Below, in pieces: positions 29,001 through 38,078 of a DNA stretch of 64,000 nt. The notes beneath the pieces were generated by a model. It was not told the origin of the DNA, searched no databases, and saw nothing but the letters and a program-made list of their open reading frames with translations. How positions within the stretch are numbered: position 1 is the stretch's first letter; the number at the start of each line of letters is the position of its first letter. The stretch spans positions 1 to 64,000 of the forward strand of contig NBIV01000221.1 in the NCBI GenBank assembly GCA_003194525.1, read 5' to 3'. The position numbers and the translations under genes are program-made. The stretch is from Gracilariopsis chorda. Lineage: Eukaryota > Rhodophyta > Florideophyceae > Gracilariales > Gracilariaceae.

Positions 29001-29545
29001 CGGAGCTTCCTATAGACAACAACGTCCAGTGTTTTGATCCATCATACAATCACGGGCCTGTAGCATTGATCAAGGGAACTTATCCTAATTCCAGAGTTAA
29101 GCGCGGCCGCGGTCCGACAGAAGGGTGTTTCGATTTGTGGACTCCAAAAAGGGAAGGGGAGCTTCTTAGACGTGCACAGACTGCGTTCTTCGCAGCCATA
29201 GTTGTCACTCAAGTCTTTACGGTTTTCGCATGCAAAACGAGAATACTGAGTCTTTTTCAACAGGGAATCAACAACTCAGCCCTCGTCTTTGCCCTCGTTA
29301 TAGAAGTTTTTGTATCACTGGTTTTGGTCAATGCCCCTGTTTTCCGCCCCGGCCTGGATATTCGTCCGTTGAAGTGGACTCATTGGGTATTGAGTGTTCC
29401 ATTTGGTGTACTCATCTTGGTCTACGACGAGTGTCGCAAATGGTGTATTCGAAAGCACATTCGCAACAGCAGTGGATTGATAGTTCCAGGAAACGGATGG
29501 CAAGATCGGCTTGCACACTGGATACACGATTATACATTGTGGTAA
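26039..29545 (+). CDS. Type IIC P-type ATPase (Na+/K+-ATPase alpha-like)
   Basis: 1168 aa, single exon, from ATG 26039. All landmarks are present: actuator TGES (LTGESEPVE), M4 [15 protein letters not shown], phosphorylation site [11 protein letters not shown] with Asp373, TGDHPDTA, hinge [13 protein letters not shown], M5 [15 protein letters not shown] and M6 [22 protein letters not shown]. The PEGL and CIDLGTD wording is that of type IIC Na,K- and H,K-ATPases, not fungal ENA pumps. It should export Na+ (or H+) against K+ at the plasma membrane. Oddities: the M5 Glu conserved in animal pumps (SNIPE) is Gln783 here, and the M7-M8 outer loop is roughly 190 residues against about 50 in animals, with several Cys. 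No beta-subunit gene is in the window. Animal length is about 1020 aa; the loop explains most of the excess. Confidence 0.92.
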   Translation: [1168 protein letters not shown]

Positions 29546-30043
29546 CGATGGTTGCCAAATCGCCGAACTTCTTGCGAGAATGCTGTACAATGAAGTATCC
29601 TGAGGGAAAGCAAACGCGTGACATTAATCTGCTTCATTACCAGACGCTGTGTAAAACACATTGGCGCCATGCGTAAAGGGTTAATCCCACACCAGTATAT
29701 CCCGTGACTCATACATCTGCAAACAGTGAGATACAGGCGAGTAGTTTTCGCGATCTCCTGGTGGAACAGTTACCTAAACACAACCTCCTGTTACAGACTC
29801 GCTGGTGTCTTTCTAACTAAGCAAACAAATCCATCTGGGCATCCTTACCATTTGCACAATACATGAATGGAATCAACAATAAGGGTATCCTCTCACATAC
29901 TGAAAGCCGGGCTGTGCTCTGTTTTGGTGCGAATACAATCATAGTAAACTCGAATTCTCCAATACGCCAACCCATTGGCTGTACGTACCCATGTAAGTTG
30001 CATTGCGAGAGTCGTTCACGCTAAATACGAACAGAAGCTGAAT
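29546..30043. other. Convergent intergenic region
   Basis: 3' ends of the ATPase (plus) and SAC3 (minus) genes meet here. An AAGGGTTAA word occurs near 29677. No ORF is supported. Confidence 0.5.
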
Positions 30044-32158
30044 TCACTTCAGAAGATCTACCGAGTCTGTCCCTGCGTGAGTGATGAGTTTCGTTGATGA
30101 TTTCAATGAACGTACTCCTCGACTTTTGGTGGCAGTGAAGTCCACGAAAAGGCTACAATCTTCCTTGTAGTTGCTTCGGCCTTCCTTATTCACTACAGCA
30201 ACATTGGCGTCCAGAAGGAAAGACAGGGCATCATAGACCCATCGCTCTTGGGATGTCATGTGAAGTTGCTTGAGCTCTGAAGGAACAGGTTTCTCATTCG
30301 ATGCGAAGAACGCGTCCAAGGAAACAACTTCATGGTCCCCAGGACTCTTCGAACTGTACGACCATCCTAACATGCGAACAACATCACGTATGGGTATGAA
30401 GGCATTGGGAACGGAGCCATAAGCAGCAGTCATGACAGATAGAGCACGAACGCGCATTCGATCGAAAAGATGAACAAGCAAGTAGGAAAGCATGGTATTC
30501 TTTGGAGGATTGGAACAGATCTTGAAGAATTTGAAATAGTTACCTGTGATGACCAGATCCCTGACTTTTAGGGCAAATCGTGTGGCCGTCCTATTCCTTT
30601 CTGCTGAAGTAAGCGTAGCGAGCATTTTAGCTTGCTCCCATTCTGGAGCCTGAACGATAGTATTGTAAGCAATCCTGTACGCCAAGAACTCATCTTGAGT
30701 TTGTTCAGGAACTTCGACCTTGTTGAAGAGTTCTTGAAGCTGGGCCACACAAGTATTGAACTCACCAAGATCGTTGTTTGCTAAGGCAATCCTAGCATGA
30801 GTTTCATAGACATCGACCACGTCGGTGTCTGCGATATGCTGTACTTTGTAGTCTTGCCGAACCGCCTTGATCTGGCGGCATACCCAATCGTAGTCTTGCA
30901 ACGATTCTCGCCAGCACCTTTTAATATGGGCGAGCGACTTTACAAGAATGCGCGGTGGGCGTACGTCCTTTGGCCTGGGCGCTGAGGTTAGACGGAGGAA
31001 TTCCTTTTCGATTGATTCTGAAGTTCCTACAATGGGTTCAAAGCGAGACTCATCATCAAGGTCAGCAACGAAAATGTCAGAGTTTGAGGAATGCACATGG
31101 TTATCATAAAAGTCTCTGTCATGAAGCAAAGCGACAGAGGGATCATGGACTCTACAAGCATTCCATATGGCTTTGGCTGCGTCAGACGAAGGGAGGGAAG
31201 AAGAGTAGCGGTCACCGGATAGCGCGGAAGGGAGGACAGGGAAAGGCCTTGGTCGCCCTGGAAAAGGCGGTAACTGTGTATATTGGGATGCGATCGAACC
31301 ACGAGAAGCTTGTTTCTGAGCAAGCTGATCATATGTTTGCTTACTTCGCTTCTTGAAGCTCTCGCTGTGGTTCCAATAACGATCACCGGACTGAAAACGC
31401 TTTTTGCCGCGTGGAGCAGGTTTTGATGGTCTTGTGAACGGCGGCGCTGCTCTTAAGGGGTCGATATCGATTGAAGGAGAGTTCTGTGAAGGGGAAAAAA
31501 ACGGCTGGCCATTGGGATAGCGATTTACGTGAGTGTCGTTGGAAGCTCCATTCTGATGTTGACTATGAATTTGTTCGTATCTAGACCGAGTATTGTGGTC
31601 AAAATGTGCTGAAACGGGTGGGAGAATTCCATGGGATTGGGGTGTCCTGGGAGGGGAGTAACGATGTTTGGATAAGGGTGAGTACGCAAGGTGTTTTGCG
31701 GGAGGTAGAGTATTTGAACGAAGAGGGGGTGGAAGAGAACGGAAAACAGGCGGCGCCGAACCCGGCGGAGGTGGGGGTGGGGGAGGCGGCGGAGGCGGAA
31801 AGCCGTGAGGAGGAGGAGGAGGAGGAGGAGGGGGTGGTGGTGGTGGTGGAAGTCCATATGACTGATGCAGTGGTCGGCCGTTGAAATCGGAGCAAGGAGG
31901 ATAACCTCCATTGGCTTGATACAAAGCGATTTCAGCCGCCGAGGCAGTTCCAGTCTTTAAGCGAGTGGTCTCATCCATGCAATCAACCCATATCTGCATA
32001 GACGGATCGATGGTATTACGTACAAACATGCGACCATTCGCATCCCATTTCTGCCAAAGCCACCGCGTTTCCTTCGTCAAGATATTGGTCAGAAAGATGC
32101 GACCAGATGTGTGCGTGTGCTGTTCCCATTCTCCTTCAGCACCGGGTAAGCGTACCAT
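30044..32158 (-). CDS. LENG8/Thp3-type SAC3/GANP domain protein
   Basis: 704 aa, single exon, ATG 32158. The first 60 residues (EWEQHTHTSGRIFLTN ... WLWQKWDANGRMFV) resemble a WW-like module. A disordered stretch with two runs of 12-14 Pro follows, then Ser/Pro/Arg-rich sequence to about residue 370. The conserved part starts GTSESIEKEFLRLTSAPRP, KDVRPPRILVKSL, then IKAVRQDYKVQHI, VDVYETHARIALANNDLGEF and NTCVAQLQELF. These are the hallmark words of LENG8 and yeast Thp3, followed by a PCI-like tail with VRMLGWSY. The family acts in mRNP maturation and transcription elongation, with a CSN12/DSS1-type partner. A divergent second SAC3 protein is at 57022-59478. The polyproline DNA is CCG/CCT-repetitive. 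Confidence 0.85.
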   Translation of the reverse strand: MVRLPGAEGEWEQHTHTSGRIFLTNILTKETRWLWQKWDANGRMFVRNTIDPSMQIWVDCMDETTRLKTGTASAAEIALYQANGGYPPCSDFNGRPLHQSYGLPPPPPPPPPPPPPPHGFPPPPPPPPPPPPGSAPPVFRSLPPPLRSNTLPPAKHLAYSPLSKHRYSPPRTPQSHGILPPVSAHFDHNTRSRYEQIHSQHQNGASNDTHVNRYPNGQPFFSPSQNSPSIDIDPLRAAPPFTRPSKPAPRGKKRFQSGDRYWNHSESFKKRSKQTYDQLAQKQASRGSIASQYTQLPPFPGRPRPFPVLPSALSGDRYSSSLPSSDAAKAIWNACRVHDPSVALLHDRDFYDNHVHSSNSDIFVADLDDESRFEPIVGTSESIEKEFLRLTSAPRPKDVRPPRILVKSLAHIKRCWRESLQDYDWVCRQIKAVRQDYKVQHIADTDVVDVYETHARIALANNDLGEFNTCVAQLQELFNKVEVPEQTQDEFLAYRIAYNTIVQAPEWEQAKMLATLTSAERNRTATRFALKVRDLVITGNYFKFFKICSNPPKNTMLSYLLVHLFDRMRVRALSVMTAAYGSVPNAFIPIRDVVRMLGWSYSSKSPGDHEVVSLDAFFASNEKPVPSELKQLHMTSQERWVYDALSFLLDANVAVVNKEGRSNYKEDCSLFVDFTATKSRGVRSLKSSTKLITHAGTDSVDLLK

Positions 32159-33074
32159 TCTTGGGGAAAGACAGTCGTACTTTCGGACGCAGTTTTCCGA
32201 GACTGCTAAATGAAGACGGGAAGAACCCGCAGTGTTCTGGTACCTCGAGATGTGACGATACTAGTGCAGTATAAGCGTGTGGCGAAAATGCAGACGAGAA
32301 TTTCTTTGTGACTAACGTCGAGAAGGCGGGAACAGGTATGTTCGCACCACGAATCAGGCAGTAGGTCCTAACGCGTTTTCAGAGAGCCCGAAAAGTGTAA
32401 CCAGGTTTTCTGCTTGGTGATAGTTGGGACGAAAGAAAGTCCCAAGAGCTCGAAAGATTAAGAACGGTTGGGAGGTGCGGCATGCGCAACGTTAACCTGG
32501 GGTAAAAGGTTGGCGTTCGTACAACGGTAGGTCGATAGTCCCTGTAGCCGGATGGTCGACTCAGGTAGATACAGGATTTCAAGCAGAACGTAGGTGCAAG
32601 CCGTCGTCTGTGACGCTGCCTCTGGCTTGAAACATATCTGGCTGCGCTCTGATCATTCATGATGGAGGCTGTTGAGCCGTAGCGTTGTGCTGTGGCCTCC
32701 AAAAAAGCACATAATATTTTTCGGATTTTGGAAATCGCAACAAGTTGAAAAATCGGCTGTCTTCGCATCTGGCTCTGTGGCGTGACAGCGATGTACCGTT
32801 GTACCTTTGGTACTTTCGGTACCAACGGTACCAACGGTACCAAAGATAAACGGTAAAGGGTTAAGATTGCTATCCCTTCACCGTAAAATTACTGTATCCT
32901 GCTTCGACAACACACAAGGATGAGTGCAACGCATCACCTGCATCTTCATTTCCATGATCCCAAAAAGGATACTTTAGCATCTTGCTAGCCCCTTTCTAGC
33001 TCGGAATTCTTCTGCCACAAGCATACGCTACATTCTTGCCTTCTTTAGATCCATGTTTTTTTTCTTTCATTAAG
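32159..33074. other. Divergent promoter region with GGTACC-type repeats
   Basis: Lies between the SAC3 gene (minus) and RtcB (plus). The minus frame 32379-32843 is not credible. At 32790-32860 there is a cluster of TACCTTTGGTAC, TACCAACGG and GGTACCAAAG words, forming a partial palindrome, followed by AAAGGGTTAAGATTGCTA. Confidence 0.55.
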
Positions 33075-34722
33075 ATGGCAACGAAAGTAAGCTCGAAACG
33101 TCGACTGAAGCGCTCATACGAAGAAGAGCTATCATTTCTGCGAAGAACAGCCCCATGTCAGTACCAGATCGATGTGGGGTTCGTTCCAAACATGCGAGCA
33201 CCAGGGACTTTCTTCGTCAATGAAAAGCTTGCTCCGCTTGTCAAGTCTGAACTGCAACGGTTCTGTGAAAACGAGAGCGCCGGTGGCTTTATTCCAGCTG
33301 TCAAACAGATCGCTAATGTGTCATCTCTTCCTGGCATTGTACAAAGTTCAATAGCAATGCCCGACGTGCATTCAGGGTATGGATTTGCTATTGGAAACGT
33401 TGCAGCATTTGACATGAACGACGACGAGGCTGTGGTCTCACCAGGCGGTGTTGGATTTGATATCAACTGCGGGGTACGGCTTATCAGGACTAACTTGATG
33501 GAAGAAGACGTGGATTCCCTGAAGGAAGTGCTGGCTCAAACTCTGTTTGACCATATCCCCGTCGGTGTAGGCTCGAAGGGAATCATTCCAACAACCATGA
33601 AGTCTCTCGAAGAAGCCCTTGAGTTAGGGATGGACTGGTCCTTGAGAGAAGGGTACGCATGGCCAGAAGATAAGGAACATTGTGAAGAGTACGGTAGAAT
33701 GCTTCAGGCTGACCCTACAAAAGTGTCGTCTAGAGCAAAGAAACGCGGCTTAACGCAACTGGGAACTCTTGGCGCCGGTAATCATTATGCAGAAATTCAG
33801 GTTGTCGATGAGATCTTCGACGACATAGCTGCTCATAAAATGGGCATAGGAAAAGTGGGCCAAGTTGTAATCATGATCCATTCAGGATCTAGAGGTTTAG
33901 GTCATCAAGTGGCAACCGATGCTTTGCAGCACATGGAGAAGGCCATGGCAAGAGACAGAATCAAAGTCAACGACAGACAATTAGCTTGCGCTCGGATCTC
34001 TTCCCGGGAAGGCCAGGATTACCTGAAGGCAATGGCAGCTGCTGCCAACTTCGCATGGGTGAACCGTTCGTCGATGACTTTCCTGGCTCGACAGGCTTTT
34101 GCAAAGGTCTTCGAAAAGACACCAGCCGAACTCGATATGCACGTGATATATGATGTCAGTCATAACATTGCAAAAGTGGAGACTCATATGATTGACGGTG
34201 AAACGAAACAACTTCTTGTGCACAGAAAGGGAGCAACTAGAGCATTTCCACCGCATCATCCGCTGATCCCCTGCGACTACCAGTTTACTGGACAACCGGT
34301 TTTGGTTGGTGGGACCATGGGCACATGCAGTTATGTACTTCTTGGAACTGAACGAGGGATGCAGAAAACATTTGGCTCCACTTGCCACGGCGCCGGAAGG
34401 GCTCAGAGTAGATCAGCCTGCAGAAGAAAGCTGAACTACGAAGAAGTACTAAACAATCTGAAGGAAAAAGGTATCGCAATTCGTGTTGCGTCACCAAAGT
34501 TAGTGACAGAAGAGGCACCAGAGGTACGTTCTGAGGGAATTCGATAACTTTATACGATTACATCTGACGCAAATACTAACAATTAGTGAGTTAATGTCGG
34601 ATCTATGCTAATTCTTCAAGCAGAGTTACAAGGATGTATCAGCAGTGGTAGACACTTGCGATGAGGCGGGCATATCCAAGAAGTGCGTGAGACTCCGCCC
34701 ATTGGCAGTGATTAAGGGCTGA
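33075..34722 (+). CDS. RTCB: RtcB-type RNA 2',3'-cyclic phosphate/5'-OH ligase, two exons
   Basis: The model is join(33075..34523,34624..34722), 515 aa. The 100-nt phase-0 intron has GTACGT at its donor and the exact branch sequence TACTAAC at 34574-34580. Without the second exon the protein would end in unrelated residues (VRSEGIR); with it the end reads [20 protein letters not shown] and [10 protein letters not shown], the family's C-terminus. Active-site words are present: [20 protein letters not shown] with the Mn-binding Cys132, [24 protein letters not shown] and [12 protein letters not shown] with the guanylated His. The enzyme seals tRNA exon halves and HAC1/XBP1-type RNAs, joining 3'-phosphate to 5'-OH using GTP, helped by archease. 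Length agrees with the 505-aa human protein. The ATG is chosen because the upstream extension to 33036 lacks family similarity. Confidence 0.95.
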
Positions 34723-34774
34723 AGGAAGAATTTGGGGCGAACAAAGAACGAGTGCATTGCGGAAGTACAAGCTG

Positions 34775-35806
34775 TCAATCCGTACTACAACCCGGGGATT
34801 CAGAGTATGAGGCGGCCAATGCTATGGACATCGGTGAAATCGAAAACACGGCATTGTCCAAAGTAGTAGAACCGGGCGAGACCTTTCGAGAGTGTAGCAG
34901 AGATGAGTTTCGTTTCTGAAATGCATCTAGTAAGTCCTGCTTTGATTTCTGAAGCTGAGCAAGCTTCTTCCCCTTCACGAGGCTAAGCGATGAAACTCGT
35001 CTACAGAGACCACTCATAACGTTGGCACTCGAAGCAGCACCAGTGACGGCCGGCGTGTTGCCCTGCTCCCGAGCCCGTAAACGGCGGCCACTGTTTGGAC
35101 GATTTACATTCTTCTCTGTCATTTCTGACTGTCTCTGAAGTACTGCTTTCGGTGCTACTCGATCAAGTAACTTTCTGAGCAACTGACGATGTCGATCAGC
35201 GTCTGCTAACCTGCTTTTCAGCTCCGAGATTTCACGCTCTTGATCTTCTATCAATAATGAATTGATACTTGCGTCCAGCATGTGTGCAGCATGTAAGGTT
35301 GAGACACAATCTCTCAATTGCTCTACTTGCCGTAGGCATATGAGATGTCGGGCTTGCAAGGTTGTCATATCATTCTGGGAGCAGGACAACTGAGCGTTTA
35401 GCTTCTTCGAGTTGGCAAGTTCACCCTGGTATAGAGTGGAGAGTCTCTGCGCTTCCTTTGATGAGAGACATTGCCACTCCTCCCACTGTCGGAGTTCAGT
35501 CTGTTTTGTCAACGTTTCCATGGACATACCCACGGCGTCGAAGGCCAGCTTCCGGATTGTTGGCGATATCGAAGGTGGGGATGGTGACGGTCTTGTAACG
35601 AGGTAAGCATCGTCCAGATCAAGTTCGACGGCATATTGATCCAAGAGCACGGTGAGCGGATAAAACGACGACGGTGAATCAATGCTGTCAAAGGTTGACG
35701 GAGTCGACGTGAAGGACGCTGTTGGGCTTGTTAAATACGATGAGCTGTTGGACGATGGCGGATATGTAAGTGGCCTTCGTAGGAGGCCGGTCTGTCGAAA
35801 AGGCAT
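34775..35806 (-). CDS. Coiled-coil protein, unrecognised
   Basis: 343 aa from ATG 35806, single exon, stop at 34775 just 53 bases from the RtcB stop (convergent). The N-terminal 60 residues are Ser/Thr/Pro-rich. Residues about 100-225 form a probable coiled coil with heptad Leu (LTKQTELRQWEEWQCLSSKE through LKSRLADADRHRQLLRKLLD). The C-terminal third is basic and Ser-rich (SLSLVKGKKLAQLQKSKQDL). No catalytic motif, membrane segment or zinc site is seen. Clean ATG, length and convergent position support a real gene. A scaffold or cytoskeletal-type protein is possible, but I do not recognise a family. Confidence 0.6.
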   Translation of the reverse strand: MPFRQTGLLRRPLTYPPSSNSSSYLTSPTASFTSTPSTFDSIDSPSSFYPLTVLLDQYAVELDLDDAYLVTRPSPSPPSISPTIRKLAFDAVGMSMETLTKQTELRQWEEWQCLSSKEAQRLSTLYQGELANSKKLNAQLSCSQNDMTTLQARHLICLRQVEQLRDCVSTLHAAHMLDASINSLLIEDQEREISELKSRLADADRHRQLLRKLLDRVAPKAVLQRQSEMTEKNVNRPNSGRRLRAREQGNTPAVTGAASSANVMSGLCRRVSSLSLVKGKKLAQLQKSKQDLLDAFQKRNSSLLHSRKVSPGSTTLDNAVFSISPMSIALAASYSESPGCSTD

Positions 35807-36230
35807 TGCGCATGTAATAGCAGCACTAGGGACAAAGCTTCTGACGGAGACACGCTCAACAACGGAGATGAAAAGGCGCTACTTGTGATGCGATTGCATT
35901 TTTAAATACCGAAGCCGTGACATGTCACGCTGCCATGTGGCGACTTGCTCGTCTTGTCTGTTTTTGTTTTTTGAATTGAAATCGATCAGATACCGCCACA
36001 TCATTGCGAATACTTTGCTGTGATACGAAGGCCACCTTCAGGATATCAAAGTCTCTCAAGATTGATATCCCAGGAAGACCAAGGTATCCCAGATTCGCCG
36101 GACGTCATGGCCTTGTGCTCGAGCACCGCTGATCATCCGGGATCAAAACGCGGAGCACACATTACAAGTTACAGTAGCTTGGAGAGAGAGGTCCTCCCGT
36201 TCTTTCGCAACTGCCACAACGCCAGACAAA
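35807..36230. other. Divergent promoter region
   Basis: Sits between the divergent coiled-coil and UMP synthase genes. Only a short ORF (36020-36289, overlapping the next gene) occurs, judged spurious. No motif stands out. Confidence 0.5.
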
Positions 36231-37697
36231 ATGACAGCTCAACAGAAGAAGATGGATGTAACTTCGCAACAGCGAAGCCTCATTCTTAAACTCCATGATG
36301 TTGAGGCTGTAAAGTTTGGGGAGTTCACTCTGAAGTCAGGGATTAAATCTCCTGTTTACATAGACCTACGCGTTTCCGTGTCTCACCCGGAGTTACTATC
36401 TCTAATTGCGGACCAGCTGTTAGAAGCAGCGTCTGATATTGAATACGACATTATCTGTGGTGTGCCCTACACAGCACTTCCATTTGCCACCGCCATGAGC
36501 CTGACGTCGAAGAAACCTATGGTGATGCGTCGCAAAGAAGTGAAGAAGTATGGTACGAAGAAGATAATTGAAGGTCAATTCTCAGAGAATCAACCCTGTC
36601 TTGTTGTTGAAGATCTTGTCACCAGTGGCCTTAGCGTACAGGAAACGGTTGACCCTCTCGTAACTGCAGGGTTAAAGGTACAACATGTGGTAGTTCTTCT
36701 TGATCGGCAGCAAGGGGCACTCGAGAATCTTAAGGCCAAGGGGCTATGCTTGCATTCAGTATTTTCGCTGGCCACAATGCTGAACGTCCTGGTAGATGCC
36801 AAACGAATCGAACCAGATGTTCAGGCATCCGTAATGAAGTTTATCGAGGAGAATCAGGTACGTACCACCCCTTCCGTTTCGTCCTCTCCACAAACTACAA
36901 TGATCACATATGAAGAGAAAGCGTCAAATATTGAAAACCCTGTAGGTCGTCGACTTCTTGAATTGATGGCATTGAAAAAGACAAACCTTGCTGTTTCCGC
37001 GGATGTGACCACGAAAGCAGAACTGTTTGAGTTAGCAGAGAAGGTTGGACCGGAGATCTGCCTTTTGAAGACTCATGCAGATATCATAGAAGATTGGGAT
37101 AGCGAGACAGGAGCCGCATTAATAGAGCTGTCCAAGCGCCATAATTTCTTGCTTTTTGAGGATCGCAAGTTCGCTGACATTGGCAACACCGTACATCATC
37201 AGGCCATAGGAGGCGTGCACACCATTTGCAAATGGGCAGATATCATAAATGCACATTCCGTCGCCGGACCTGGAATTGTATCAGGCTTGGCAAAGGCGGG
37301 TGATTCCAAGGCCGAACACGGTTCCAAGTCCCTTGGGTTGTTGTTGCTTGCTGAGATGAGCAGTGCAGGTAACTTAGCCAGCGCGCTACCAGAATATCGG
37401 GAAAAGACAATACAGATGGCACAGGAAGCCAAGCATTTTGTATTCGGTTTTATAAGCATGGGGAAGATAGCGGACAATAGTTTCTTGTATCTAACTCCGG
37501 GAGTGAAACTAGCGCCTGGTGTTGATGGACTTGGGCAGCAGTACTTGACACCAGATATAGTCATCGCTGAAAAGTTATCAGATGTTATAATTGTTGGACG
37601 AGGTATATATCAGGCTGACGATAAACTAAAAGCTGCAAAGGAATACCGGCGTGCTGGATGGAAAGCGTACGAAAAACGATGCAGCGGTGTGAAGTAA
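36231..37697 (+). CDS. UMPS: Bifunctional UMP synthase (orotate phosphoribosyltransferase - OMP decarboxylase)
   Basis: 488 aa, single exon, ATG 36231. Residues about 1-210 are the phosphoribosyltransferase: [47 protein letters not shown] and the PRPP loop [15 protein letters not shown] (usual Ala in TSGAS is Leu). Residues about 230-488 are the decarboxylase: [19 protein letters not shown] (Lys280, Asp284), [15 protein letters not shown] (Asp311, Lys313, Asp316) and the phosphate loop region VIIVGRGIY. Gene order OPRT then ODC is that of animals and plants, not of the inverted fusions known in some protists. It performs the last two steps of pyrimidine synthesis, orotate to OMP to UMP. A Ser/Thr-rich linker of about 20 residues joins the halves. 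Confidence 0.97.
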   Translation: MTAQQKKMDVTSQQRSLILKLHDVEAVKFGEFTLKSGIKSPVYIDLRVSVSHPELLSLIADQLLEAASDIEYDIICGVPYTALPFATAMSLTSKKPMVMRRKEVKKYGTKKIIEGQFSENQPCLVVEDLVTSGLSVQETVDPLVTAGLKVQHVVVLLDRQQGALENLKAKGLCLHSVFSLATMLNVLVDAKRIEPDVQASVMKFIEENQVRTTPSVSSSPQTTMITYEEKASNIENPVGRRLLELMALKKTNLAVSADVTTKAELFELAEKVGPEICLLKTHADIIEDWDSETGAALIELSKRHNFLLFEDRKFADIGNTVHHQAIGGVHTICKWADIINAHSVAGPGIVSGLAKAGDSKAEHGSKSLGLLLLAEMSSAGNLASALPEYREKTIQMAQEAKHFVFGFISMGKIADNSFLYLTPGVKLAPGVDGLGQQYLTPDIVIAEKLSDVIIVGRGIYQADDKLKAAKEYRRAGWKAYEKRCSGVK

Positions 37698-38078
37698 AAC
37701 ACCGAGACTGCGCTTCGTTTTTCGTGGAACATTGACGCGACCTCCAGTGTCAAATGGAATGCGGGCCTGTTTGTGGCAGATCCACAACCCTTGGAATCCC
37801 ATAGGTGTGCTCCTCTTCGGTCAGTACTCTGGTTACGGTTCTGATTTCAAGGGTTCATTTCAAAGACCTAGGTGCACAGAATACCATGAATAAGGCGGGC
37901 TGCGCAAAGGGAAGTAATCCCAAAACGAATCAACGCGGATATCGGTATCTCGACTAGAAACAACTAAAGTTTCTCCCCTTTTTTGTGTTCTGCGGGTCTC
38001 CGCCCTGACAAAGCTGTAAGAAAACAATGAAGCTGGACTCCGAATATTCTCTTTCCCTATCAATATTTTTGTTGCTAT
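37698..38078. other. Convergent intergenic region
   Basis: Between the UMP synthase and kinase stops. No ORF or repeat is supported; the minus frame 37860-38063 is not credible. Confidence 0.5.
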
